Positions 47,301-58,700 of a DNA stretch of 64,000 bases are shown here, piece by piece. Under the pieces are notes generated by a model. The model searched no databases, was not told the DNA's origin, and was given only the letters and a program-made list of their open reading frames with translations. The stretch lies in the NCBI GenBank assembly GCA_020086605.1, contig JACBWW010000017.1:17156443-17220442 (forward strand). The letters run 5' to 3'. Origin of the DNA: Lanius collurio (taxonomy: Eukaryota > Chordata > Aves > Passeriformes > Laniidae). The stretch's first letter is position 1. Every line of letters begins with the position of its first letter. A program made the translations under genes and the position numbers.

Positions 47301-50300
47301 ACATCCTTTTTCTCCTTGCTCCTTGCAAAAAGGAAGGCCATTAGGGCAACTTGGTAAAAAACTCTGCTCACTAGTAGAAAATGCACTGGTTTCCTTAGTC
47401 CTGTTTGATATAAAGACCAGTTTTTAAAACAATGACAACTCTGCAGTAGCAATAGTGGAGAATGCCTTTCTGTATTTTAAATGCTACTACTACAGCAGCA
47501 ATACGAGTTGTATGCCCATGATGGAACTTCTTACTGGGGATGAGGAGGAAGAAGGGTTTAATCTAGATTTATCTCCAGAGAGCTGATCTCTATAGGTTCT
47601 TGTTTTGTTTGGGCTGGTTTATGCAAAAGAGGTAAGGAAAGGTCAGGTTATTTTCTGAGTTTGGGAAAGAAATGGTAGATGTTCTTCTGTCTCTCCTCAC
47701 ATGGTTATGTGGTCTTTCTTATTTTTGGTTGCACAACTTTGTCAGTATTTTGACTTGAGTTTTTGTAGTTTTAGGTGTTAGATCAGGCTTCATATATTCG
47801 CATAACATCTCCTCTTGACTTCAGTTGTGGCTGTTCTTTATCACTTTAGCATCAAAAATAGAATCAAATTCAGAGTGTTTAGAGACAACATCTGAAAGGT
47901 CATATTTGTTTCTAGTCATCACATAAGAATAAAATCCTGTTCTTGACAGTAGCTACCTGCACAGGTTCTTTCTGAAGATGTCTCTCTTCTCTGTTTTGCT
48001 TTCAAACCTGGGTGCCAACTGAAACAAGATCCATATGCACAAGGTATATACTTGCTGTACATGCAATAGGAACAGTATGAACAAGAAGCTGGTAGGTAGT
48101 TTTTTTCTGTTCATATGATAAACAGCCATACATGAACAGTTCATACACAAACAGTAAGGTTCTGTGAAGGTATCTCCAGCTGTGTGCTTGTCTTCGTTGT
48201 TGCAGCAACTCTAGTTATTATCTGGATCACCTTGTTCAAGCTCTTCGAGGTCAGAGAAAAGTTACCGTTTTCTCTACCTTGTCTGCTTCAGGTTATCAGA
48301 GAAATCTCTTCCTTCTGTTACGTTTCCTCCTGTTGTTCTGACTGTTGCCAGTGGGAACTGCTGTCCTAAACCCTCTTAAGATTGGCTGATTGAGCTATAT
48401 TTAGATTAAGCCTCATCAGTCACAGGACTGACATTTTATTTACTTCATGCTCCCTATGCATCAATAGTTCTGTAGTGACACAGATGTGCTGTTCTTAGGA
48501 AGAGGTTTGAGTAGCAGTTACCAATGAATATAAATACCATGCAGTTGAGGAACTCCCCTTTGTGTTTGGTACCATGGTGAAGAACTACGTGGCAGAATGG
48601 CAAATGGTGAAGATGATGTGCAAAAGGGTAATTTGTAGTTTAGCTAGAAGTCATCTACCAAGGACCAGCTTTCTCCATGGAGCACTGTTTAAGCTGAGCA
48701 TGGCATTGTGACACTTCTCTCCCTAGTGCTAAATGTGTCAGGTGTAGCTGCTAATTGACAGACAGAATCCCTTCAGAGTGCCTAAGTTTTGAGTATATTT
48801 ATGGGAATGAGAGGTTGTAAAAAGGTCTGCATTGCAAAAGACTTGCTCAGTATGTTGGAGCATCAAACCCTTTTCAAAACAAGAGGAAATCTTGGCATAG
48901 ATTACATTTTTTAAGGAAAAAAAAAGGAAAAAAACCAAAACTCTTGTGACCAGTGTTATTTCTGTTAGGTGAAGCGAATACTGATGTCATATTCTTTTTT
49001 TTTTTCCTCTTTACTTACAGCATGAACAGGTTAAACACCTTGCCAAGGGGATTTGGCTCTTTACCAGCACTAGAAGTTCTTGACTTGACTTACAACAATT
49101 TAAATGAAAATTCCCTACCAGGAAACTTCTTCTATCTGAGTAAGAGACTTTTCTAAAAATTCTACAAATCTTCAGGATATGGTGCTTTGCTTTCCGCAGT
49201 TGAAATTTATTTGATGGAGACCAAAATACAACAGATTTTTTCCCAATGTTTATGGGTTTTTTTTAATTTATCGTGAATATTTCTACATAGCACAGCAATA
49301 TTTATCATACAGTCACCTGCCACCTTTGAACACAAGAAGACTTGCTTAGTAATGGTATATTAGTTCTCTTCTGAGTAATATTTCCTTGGGTCCCATACTC
49401 AGTTAAAACGTCATGAAGGGGAAGATAAACTGCTTGCAGCACAATTGTGTGTTGAGTCTGAAAACAAATGTATTCTTGATGGTTCATTACTAAAATAGTT
49501 TTAACAGCATTTGGATGTTGAGGTATCCAGTACGTTAAAACATATGCTGAGGTTACAAAGCTCAGCAGAGGAATGGTAGAGCTAAGCTGACCTTTGCATA
49601 TGCTAAAAATATATACCCAGAGAGTTGACAGAAAGGTATTGTAATGCATATGTGCAAAAGGGCTGCATTATGGTTGCCTAAGCAACTTGAATTCTGGCAC
49701 TTTCTAGATTTCAGTGATTCTGCTTTTCCGAGTACTGTGCTGAAGTGGCTTCAGGATCAGTGCCTTCAGCATCAAAGTGACAGGCGAGGGGAGAGAAGGA
49801 GTGCTGCTCTCTGAGGGATGTTGTGATTGTCACCTGGCACAGGGAAATCTTTAAGTCAGCATTATTAAAAATGGTCACATTAAGTGAAATGAGAAGAGGA
49901 GGAGTGAACTACGTAAGACAAATGGGATCTCCTCTGGTGGGAAGGAGAGGTTTTGCTGATCTGACCACCTGTTTTCTTGCTGCACCTGACAGTTCTTTGT
50001 GAGTCTCCATTTTAATTCCTTTTTCCAACTGTCTTGTATCCTTGTTCCGTAATAGCAAGCTGCATAGTTGTGCTAGGTCACCATTTTTGGTGAATTTCAT
50101 TGAGACTTTGCATGGAAATTAAAAATTATACAGTTTGAGTCTCCTGTATTTCATTTCAGATCTCTTTCCCAGTGTGGTTTCTATAGAGCTTAAGATAGAT
50201 GTATATTTGCCAGAAAAACTCAGACATTTTTTAAATGTTTGTTTAGGATGCAAATTGATGCAATAAATAAGAATTGGGGGTAATAAAGAGTAATGACTTT

Positions 50301-51063
50301 ATTCTCACGTCTGAGCATTCAGACTATTTTCCAGAATCTGCCGGAGTCTACTGTTGCAGAAATTGTTAATTGTGCTACTCCTTTTAAATATAGATGTTTT
50401 CCTGAACTCACCAACAATATAATAAGCCAGTAAATCTAAGTTTGACCTGCTTGTTATTATTGTGAGCCCTGGGTATGTCAGAGGCTTTTCACCAAGTCAG
50501 GGTTATTAATCAAACCTGACTCCTTTTTATTGATTAGACCTCAAATGGTTGGGTTATATGCCACCCTGTTTATATATTGCTATTTAATTTGCAGCCACCC
50601 TTCGTGCACTCTATCTAAGTGACAACGATTTTGAAATCCTGCCGCCAGATATTGGGAAGCTCACAAAGTTGCAGATAGTAAGTAATTTATCTAAATTCTT
50701 GGAAAATCAATTCACTTTTGCAACACTTGTAGGAATAGAATCCAGTCAATTTGAGGAGTAGTAGGGTAGGTTTGCAGGGATAGACCACTACACCTGCAAC
50801 TGTTTCTTGTTTACCAGAAGACACTTGTAAATAAATTGGAAGAACTGAGCATTCAGGAGAAAGGTGGGGGCAGAGGGAGTAGAGTTCTCTTTTGGGCTGC
50901 TTTATGGTAACCGAAAATTGTTCTGACTGAATTTATGTTTGCTCTTAGCTGAGTCTTAGAGACAATGACCTGATATCACTGCCTAAAGAAATTGGTGAGC
51001 TCACCCAGCTTAAGGAACTGCATATCCAGGGAAATCGTCTTACTGTGCTGCCCCCAGAACTGG
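23282..51063 (+). CDS. RSU1: Ras suppressor protein 1, N-terminal ~200 residues (six coding exons; 3' end outside window)
   Basis: RSU1 is a cytoplasmic leucine-rich-repeat protein that binds PINCH1 in the ILK-PINCH-parvin complex at integrin adhesions and dampens Ras-driven transformation. Joining 23282-23390, 31039-31089, 45473-45593, 49021-49139, 50595-50677 and 50949-51063 gives 598 coding bases (199 codons plus one base) with every junction in frame. The product starts [20 protein letters not shown], followed by seven repeats of the LxxLxLxxNxLxxLP type, and runs to TVLPPELG. It closely matches the vertebrate protein, normally 277 residues. The remaining ~78 residues were not found by 64000, so the last exons lie downstream. 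The start codon has A at -3 and lies three bases into its exon. Confidence 0.97.
23391..31038 (+). other. RSU1: RSU1 intron 2
   Basis: Intron of 7.6 kb. The first ~270 bases belong to the CpG island. Interlocked inverted repeats lie at 24823-24862. A T run lies at 27499-27510. No exon, RNA gene or intact mobile element is recognised elsewhere. Confidence 0.85.
24823..24862. repeat. Two interlocked perfect inverted repeats
   Basis: The first repeat, GGGGACCACA (24823-24832), pairs with TGTGGTCCCC (24844-24853). The second, GGAACAC (24837-24843), lies in the spacer of the first and pairs with GTGTTCC (24856-24862). A CACGTG E-box spans 24853-24858. In RNA the two stems would compete or form a knot-like fold; only two bases would bridge the 10-bp stem, so a full pseudoknot is unlikely. 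Confidence 0.75.
31039..31089 (+). CDS. RSU1: RSU1 coding exon (51 bases)
   Basis: A very short exon between the acceptor TCGTTTGCAG and the donor GTAAGT at 31090. With the split codons on both sides it encodes [17 protein letters not shown], the first leucine-rich repeat strand. Phase 1 in and out, so skipping it would keep frame and delete 17 residues. Confidence 0.96.
35697..35735. repeat. (ATTT)n microsatellite
   Basis: About six perfect ATTT units (35697-35720), then degenerate ACTT/ATTT units. Likely length-polymorphic. Confidence 0.95.
36541..36556 (+). promoter_or_regulatory. CTCF binding motif, perfect core
   Basis: The sequence CCAGTAGAGGGCACTG matches the CTCF core CCASYAGRKGGC at all 12 positions and continues with the favoured AC. 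It sits in RSU1 intron 3 in a locally GC-richer patch. CTCF sites of this type anchor chromatin loops; occupancy is inferred. Confidence 0.65.
45195..45216 (+). other. (CT)n tract with decoy splice acceptor
   Basis: An uninterrupted CT tract ends in CTGCAG at 45216, 257 bases before the true exon. It is at least as strong by eye as the real acceptor. Use of it from the previous exon would read ATG ATC TTT... and reach a TGA within twelve codons. Confidence 0.6.
45473..45593 (+). CDS. RSU1: RSU1 coding exon: leucine-rich repeats 1-3
   Basis: The acceptor is CTTTCCCACAG. It encodes [40 protein letters not shown] and the first two bases of the next Gly, leaving in phase 2. The donor GTGCGT at 45594 is unusual (G at +3, C at +4), but the next exon restores the conserved [10 protein letters not shown] without loss. 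Confidence 0.96.
45594..49020 (+). other. RSU1: RSU1 intron 4
   Basis: Intron of 3.4 kb ending in a strong T-rich tract and TTACTTACAG. No repeat family or exon is recognised; open frames of up to 124 codons lack support. Confidence 0.88.
49021..49139 (+). CDS. RSU1: RSU1 coding exon: leucine-rich repeats 3-4
   Basis: It encodes [20 protein letters not shown], then [19 protein letters not shown] after completing Gly. The donor GTAAGA starts at 49140, phase 1. The LPxxFxxLxxLxxLDLxxN pattern is intact, and the slightly longer repeat with NENSLPGN is characteristic of RSU1. Confidence 0.97.
49140..50594 (+). other. RSU1: RSU1 intron 5
   Basis: Intron of 1.46 kb, AT-rich, ending in TTTAATTTGCAG. 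Nothing else is recognised. Confidence 0.9.
50595..50677 (+). CDS. RSU1: RSU1 coding exon: leucine-rich repeat 5
   Basis: After the split Thr codon it encodes [20 protein letters not shown] and KLTKLQI. The donor GTAAGT starts at 50678, phase 0. One complete repeat with the consensus LxxLYLSxNxFxxLPxxIxxL. Confidence 0.97.
50678..50948 (+). other. RSU1: RSU1 intron 6
   Basis: Short intron of 271 bases with GTAAGT donor and TGCTCTTAG acceptor. Confidence 0.92.
50949..51063 (+). CDS. RSU1: RSU1 coding exon: leucine-rich repeats 6-7 (last coding exon in window)
   Basis: It encodes [20 protein letters not shown] and [18 protein letters not shown] plus the first base of Gly. The donor GTAAGA starts at 51064. 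The C-terminal capping segment, which follows in vertebrate RSU1, must be spliced in from beyond the window. Confidence 0.97.
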
Positions 51064-53309
51064 GTAAGAATATGGATGGTAATTTATTTATTTGACTACT
51101 AATTATGATGATGAACTGTATTTCCTCTGAAATGACTATGCTTAAGTCATCATATATGCTAATATTTACTTCCCCCTGAGAAAAAACGCACTTTTTAACT
51201 CCTCCTGGATATGCAGGAAGAGCCAGAAGATGATATGTGTTTGGTTTTATTGCTTTTTACATGTTGCATTTTTCTTGTGTATTGTTACACCTGATTGCCA
51301 ATTTGTATATAGTGCCTTGCTTTATGTAACATATCATAAATACTGGGTGAGCAAACCCATTCTTATCTCTCACTGGGTTTTGAGAACACTATTTAGATTA
51401 GCTAAAATTATATTAAGCAAAAATGACAATAGCATAAGTGGGTTCTTAGTGACTGTGCCTATACAAAGTGGAAATTTGATCAACTAGGGTGAAATATAGC
51501 TTAATGAGAGGATACTTTTGTTTTTCAGTTTGATAGCCTACCTTTCTTAGAGAGTTGACAGCTCTTTAACTTTAAGCAATGGAGCTGACTGATGTAATTT
51601 GAATTTGTGATATTGTACGTTTAAATACAGTTATAGGTGGTTTCTTTCAACCTGTGAAGGAAGAGTTTTTCTTTGAAACTTAAGTATTGCTTTGTTTTAA
51701 TTTGCATTGCAGTACTCCATTTTATGTGAGGAGCACGGTTCCTGTTTCCCCGAGCCCAAAACTGGTTTCTGATCTTAAAATCCTTAAAAATATTTTCATT
51801 AGGAATAAGGTAGTTGTGTCAATAACCTGTTTTTGAAACACCTTTTACACAAGGTCTGTTCCTTGTTTCTTTTTACTGTAGACTGTTACATGGGGAAGCT
51901 TTTTCCTATTGGTACCTTCCACATAAAAGTTCCCAAAACTCAGCATAGTTCTCGTTTTCGTAAGAACTTGCTTTGAGCCATTGACCCTGTGTGCTTTAAT
52001 GTGACAGTCTGCAACAAATGCTTTTTGTTTTATAGAGCAAAATGCTTTTCTTCTGTGAACTGGGGAATGCATTTGCTTTGACTCTTATTTGTTTGCCCAC
52101 TATGAGGTTTTCTGAATTTTCCCCTCACCCCTAGTGGTTGAAAGTTGCTCTCTTTTCTTTAATTTCAGATGTTTATATCTTGCCACAGGTATACTTTCTT
52201 TAGGTTTTTGTCAAAGTTGTGTTTATTTATCAATTCTCTTTCAATAGCAATAACGTTTCAGAAGCATGTAGTGTCTGTAAATGTAGTTTTCTATAGCTCT
52301 CTAAATTACAGCTTTGGGGTTTTTTTCAGAAAGTGGAAGATGAATGGTGCACTGAGTCTAACCACCTTCTATGGCTAATTAAATGTTCAAAACATGCTGC
52401 TGCCTTACAAGCATAACAACAGATCCCCATTAAATGGTTTTACTATCAAAATCCATCCCAAATGGAAATGTTTGAAACAAAATTCTCCATTTTTATTTTG
52501 TATTCAACTGAAAAACTCAGGATGGCCTAGGGAAATGTTTTGCTTTTACCTTTGTTTGCATTATAGAACAATATCACAATGTGGTAGAAAAAGGACTTTT
52601 AATTTTACCCCAGTTGATAAAGGTGAGGTGCACTGACACAGCTACGTCCTTGTTACCTCTGTTCCTTATTAATCAAAAGATATTTTTTAAATTCTATTTT
52701 TTTTTCCCTGTATAAATTTATCAGTGTTTCATTTTATGGTCTCACTCAAAATCCTCATTTGTTATCAGTTGCCCTAATTTCCGTTGTGATCTATGCCATG
52801 AATAATGCTAGAACTATCTCAAATTTTTAAAATAGGTTTTGGGGTATATTTCTAGAAAACATTACACTGAAGTCTAGATTTGTAATTTGTGCAACTTGCA
52901 GGCACAGATACTTACTTCAAAAAGCAATGTTCTTGCTTGTTTAGTAAACACTTAGGCACACATGTAGGGAATGAAACACCAGACTAAGTTTTGGAAGGCT
53001 TGTTTGAGATCAGGGAACAGGCCATAGGCAAGAGTGAATCTCTGCAGCCCTGTTTTCCCTTCTGTGAACCAGGGCAGTTTAGAGTAGCACCCCTTTGCAG
53101 ACAGTTTTAAAGTCTTCCAATGAAGGGTGGTGTGAGAGGGTTACAGCCTACTGCACGGACTGCTAATGCCATAGTCACCATCTGAGGGAGTACGAACTTT
53201 GTCTGCTGTCCAAGTTCTCCCTCCTAAATTTTTAAAATTGAATTATAATGTACTCAGAACTATCCAAATACTTTCTGGTGTGCATGTTGGATAAATAGCT
53301 TTTCAATGA

Positions 53310-54260
53310 GCAGTTCCTGTTTGCATTAATTGGAGCTGCTGCTGTTCCATTAAAAGTAAACAATCTTTTCTCTCTCATTATCACTTTCATAATTAAAGGT
53401 GCTGAAGGCTTTTGACTGGCTTAGTTCAGGCAGTGGTGGACAGCAGTGACTCACTGGATGTTCATTTACCACAGAGATGGGCGCAATTGAATGATGAGAA
53501 GGATGTGTGTGTTACATTAAACTGTTTTATAAAGGTAATGGAAATTATTGTGGGAAAAGGAATGGAGAATAGGGTATGAAAAAGGCCACAGACAGGCCTC
53601 GGGGTCACACCTTTGGAATGGAGATACCAATAAATAACCCTCTACCATCAGCCTGTAATGTCACACGGTGTGATTGAACGTGGCACCAGTGCAGTGCTGG
53701 GGGAGATTGCTATTATCCTCTGTTGTGATTAGCAGAAAATGCCTACTGCTAATCTAAGAAACATGTTCCTGCCCAGGAGGAAATAAGAGGACTGAAAGAG
53801 TGCACTGGTGCCTGGGTGAGGTGCTTTTCTGTAAATACTGTACATGTGAGTGATGAACGCAGGAAATGGTCAGGAGTAGGTGGGTGGAATTTGCATCTTA
53901 TTTTTATCATTTGTCTCTCAAAACCCCATTCATGAGAAATTGTGGTGGGCAGTCATATATAAACTTTAAAGAGGCGCTGGCATTTTTTTCTCTAGCATTT
54001 AAAAGGTTATGTGCTGCATTGCAAGACAAATCATGATTCACTGCAACAACAGAGTTGCAGTCAGTTATATAAATTGCCAAGGAGGCACTAAATCTGTCCC
54101 TTTATGTGTTCCGACCATTTAACAATGAGAATGGTTTGGAAAGAAAGTAGAGTAGGAACAAGAACCACATAAAATGGTAGATGCAATTAGTGACAACAGT
54201 GATGGTGTTTCAAGTTCATTGTTTGTTCATCTGGATGGACCCATATGTGCCATATAAAAA
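53310..54260. promoter_or_regulatory. Candidate noncoding regulatory block
   Basis: A repeat-free stretch dense in transcription-factor-like motifs. Near its left end are ATTAATTGG (homeodomain type, about 53325), a perfect forkhead GTAAACAA (53356-53363) and a TAATTA-rich core. This is a pattern judgement; conservation cannot be seen from one sequence. Confidence 0.25.
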
Positions 54261-55687
54261 AATTTCTCAGAATTTTCTCAGCAGAATGAGGAGTATGAGA
54301 GTGCAGAGTACTCACAAAGATGTAGCTAAATGACCACTCAGAGAATGTTACTAGCTTATCTGTAGGTTTGCATTTTTGATGTGAAAACAAATGGTATGAT
54401 TTTTAAAGCCCAGATTCGAATGTTACCTGTGTGCACTACCCTGCTGCCAACACGTGTGCACACATGTAGCTTGCTCAGGTTTATGCATATGGAAGAACAG
54501 TGATTTCTAAGAATACATTTCCAATTACCATCTGCCTTTTTCAAAATTGAATTTGGCATCAATGGCTTATAAGTTGCAGTTCGATACTGTTCTAGTCGAT
54601 CAAATAATTTCGTCTGGTAAAGAGAGACACTATCAAAATTGTAAAGTTACTACACACTAGAAAAGTGGAAAATTCAAGCCTTGTAAAAAAAAAAAAAATC
54701 TTGATGGGGTAAGTAGCCATGTTCCCTTTTAAGGAGCATTAAACATTTTGTAAATTTAATTTTTATATCAGAATAACTAAGTAATTCTTTCATAGAAGTT
54801 TAGTTTTGAACAGCTAAATTACCTTCTATGTGTAAAGGATTGGCTTTAAATACAAAATTCAAGGAATTGTGCTGAAAGTCTCAATATTTCAATCATAGGA
54901 AGACCTTTTAAAATTTAGTCTTTTGAAATGACTCTAGAATTTGTGAATTAATATTATATTGCACAAACTAGTAGCTGGAGTTGTTTGTTCAAGTAAATAT
55001 TAATTGAAATTGCCGTTTGCTCAGGTAATTATAACAGGCATGTGCAAATATAAGAATCACTTACTTTACAAAAGATATTTCTTTTCCAAGTATTGGAAAC
55101 TTTCCAATAGTTGACGTAAATGTCAAACTTTTCTTATTTTAGTATAAACTGTCCCTGCACCCTGCCTGTGTCACAACACAGTGCTGCTCACACCTGCAAT
55201 ACAGGTCATTGGTGCTTGTTGGAAGCCTGAACACTGGGGCTCTTTGGACAACAGTTCTGAGCACTGGAACAACTAATTGATACCTTACAATTTCAGAAAA
55301 AGACATTTTTCTACTTTTGGAACTAAGGTAAGAGTGGATAAACAAAATAACTTGTTTCTGCTGATGTAGCAGCTATCAGTCAAGAAGCAATAAAAAACAT
55401 TTATGTATCAAGATACATTATGGAGAGATTATTTATATAGAAAAGTTTCTCTGAAAATCTGTGCATATTCTAATTGTGATTCTCATTTAAGGTTTAAGTT
55501 AGAAAACAAAAGGCAAAACCACTACACCCTACACCCCACCACTTGTTATGTAGTTAGAAACCAGGCTGAATGTAGAGTACTTGATGTACACTGCTGTAAT
55601 TCTTGCCGAACTTTCCAAGATTCAGATTTGATCTTGCATTAGTTTTTAAAATAAGCAAGTTTTAGAGTCATTTCTCAGATGACTACA

Positions 55688-55701
55688 GTGTGTGTGTGTG
55701 G
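55688..55701. repeat. Short (GT)n microsatellite
   Basis: Seven GT units followed by GG. Confidence 0.9.
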
Positions 55702-58700
55702 GTGCTCCTCATGTTGACTGTACGCTGATTATAAGTATCATCAACATAATAATGATGTTTCTGTCAGCAGATACTTCATCTGTTGTGTCAGAGCTGTAGT
55801 AAGAGTACTGTAATTAAAACCAATCTGAGCAAATGTTAAATTTCTTTATATATTTGGTTCATTTATGCATTTCATAGTACTTAAAAGTGCTTTCACTTTT
55901 CTGAGTACTTGGCAACTTGTGTTTGTATGGAAGTTTCAAAGGTGCAGGGCAAAAGCAATACAGTGAGTCTTTTTTGAAGTCATTTTTTTAAGTTAACTAG
56001 ATTTTAGTCTGATAGGGACCCTTCAAAGAGAGAATGCTCTGTTGAATTCCTGTGTAATTGAGAATCTCAGGGGAGTTTCTGATGCTGGAAAAAATGTGCA
56101 ATATATTTCAAAATAAATTGGGACGCTGATCCTCTAAGCCTGTAATACTTCCTGTGCCATTAGAGTGTCTTTGATGTTAAACTGCTTTGACATCACGTTA
56201 ATTTCCTTTGTTCCAAAACCCATCTGCTGCACAGTGTGTTTCTTGGGTTTCTTCACTGGGAGCACTTAGCAGTGACTGTTGGTTTGCCCCTTGGGATCCC
56301 AGTCAGCACTGGACATTTGTTACACAGAGCAGTGAAGGAAATGGTATTTCCAGTGCACCATGTCACCTTTCAAAGAAAGAAATCGGTGAAACTTAGCAGT
56401 ACTTGGAGGTCTTCTAGTAATTGGTTTCGCTCTTATGTGAGGAATGTGGGGGAAATTAATTTATAATCCAGTTGTAAGTAATAAATAATTTTAGAAGATA
56501 TTTTTAGAAATACATTTTGAAAGTACATTTTGAAGTAATTTCTTGGATTTTTGTTAAAGTGCTCTTTCTTCCGCCTTTCCCCTTAGCTACCAAGACAATG
56601 GCACCAGCTGCGCTGGTTGCCCTTGTACCTGAAAGCTTTGTGTGGCAGAGTTCAGCTGTTGAAACAGCCTGATTTGTCATGTGGCAGTACAAGACATTAG
56701 CAGTGTTGTTAGGTGAGCAGTACCTTGTGTGCTGCATTGAATAAAGTTCCCGTTTTATGGCTTTTCTCTGTGAATGTTGTTATTATTTACTCTTTCTACT
56801 AGTTGTCCTGGTAATGTCCAGATTGTTTTGTACTCTGATGGTGGAAGTTTCAAGGGCTCTCCCCTTATTCCCTGAGAGTTAACCATTCCTCCTGTCACCT
56901 GAATATGGAAATGTGAGTTTGCCCAGCCAGGTTAGGTCTATAATCTGCCTGTATTTAGTACATGAAGTGTGGTTTAAGGTAGTAATTCAGCATTTCATTC
57001 ATCCTCTTCTTCGCAGGCTTCATCTTCAGTCCTGACACATCTGAAGTGTCAGACTTCCCATTATGCTTTGGTATAAAGATTCTGGCTGACCTTTGCTTTG
57101 ATGCTGGAATTTTGTATAAATATCTCAGGACTACATTCACTTTGTTTTAAACTCTCTCCTATGAAATGTGCTGGAGGGTAAAATTCTCTTTCAATATGGT
57201 TGTAATAGCTGTAGCTGAGGCAATACCAGTTTAGCCTGTATCACTTCACATTTACATCAGGGGTAAAGAATCCAAGATTTAGATGGTCTGCTTTTACTTG
57301 ATTTATTTCAGCTATGTTCCTTTTACTAAGAGTTTAAGCAAATGGAGTAGCTATTATGGTATGACAGTATAATCAGACTATTATACGTATCAAAGTGAAG
57401 AGTGAGAGGACACTTGGCTGCTGATCCTCACTCACTCCATGAGAAGAAAGCTTGTAGGCGAGGGAGTAGCAGTGTTTTAGAACTAAGTCAGCTTAGTTCA
57501 GCATTGAACTAAAGAATGTGTTTTGACAGTGATGAACATTAGAACAAGACACAACTGGCAGAGTCTCCATCTCTTGATGTTTTTCAGACAAGATGTTTTT
57601 CTGTTTGAAATGTGTTTGTAAACTTTTCAATTACTGAACTGACACAGAGATCCACTGTTAAATGTATTCAGGTGAATGCTGAAGTTGGAGGAGTCTCATC
57701 TCTGAACTCCTTATTGGAAATCATCATGTACATCTAAGAAGTTGTAAGAATAACATGTAATGATGCAAAACCTGTTTGAATTCCCCGAAAGTAATTGTAA
57801 AACTGAGGATGGACTTAGGCTTCAGTGTTTGGCTTTCAGATTGCTCCCTCAGCCTCCATTTACCCTGCAGCTTCCTGTCTAACGCTCACAGAGGTTGCAG
57901 GCATTCCCATCTGTGTGGTTAGGAAAGGAGCCAAGGGAAGACTTCCAGCCTGCTTCTGTGTGATGGATGCTCTGGAGTATCTCATTTATTTGCATGTACT
58001 GAATCTGATTTCTTGTTATTTGAGACTTGAACCTTTTCCCACATTATGTAGAACTACCACAAGTGCTATTTCAGGATTCTCTGAAGTGCTGGTGGCTAGA
58101 AGTGATACTGTTAGGTCCTTTTCAGTGTAAGGATATAGGGGTGAGAGGGCAGAAGTATTGCTGGGATTGATCTTTCAGAGGCATTTCAGTTTAGGTTTAC
58201 TAAATTTAGTTGTTCTCTCTTAGTGCACAGAAGCTCATCAGTAAGCAAATCTGTATTTTTGACATATGCAATGAAGATGTACATTTGTTTATCATACTGA
58301 ATATTTCCGTGAATATTTCTGCTGGTTCCAAAGAGATGGAGTCACACTTTACTTGGGTACAAGAAGACTTTGCTCTTTGTTGTCTTACTGCTCCTTTGTA
58401 AATACTGTTTAAATCTACTGTGCTCTGTTACTAATCCTTCAAAAGTGCTGTATCTTCAAAGCACAGATGATCTTACTTGTTCATAGGAATGGTATGAGTT
58501 ACTGGTGCACAGCCTTACATATGCTTAAGATTGGCGTAAAAATCATTGGCTTTTGATAATACTATGTGGCATAAAAATGAGTATATATTTTCATTTTTTT
58601 ACATAGGTATTAAGACATCATTCACAATTAATTGCTTTGGTATCCTTTTTATGACATAATAGTAATGATATTTCTTCTACCCCTACACTTAAAACAATCT

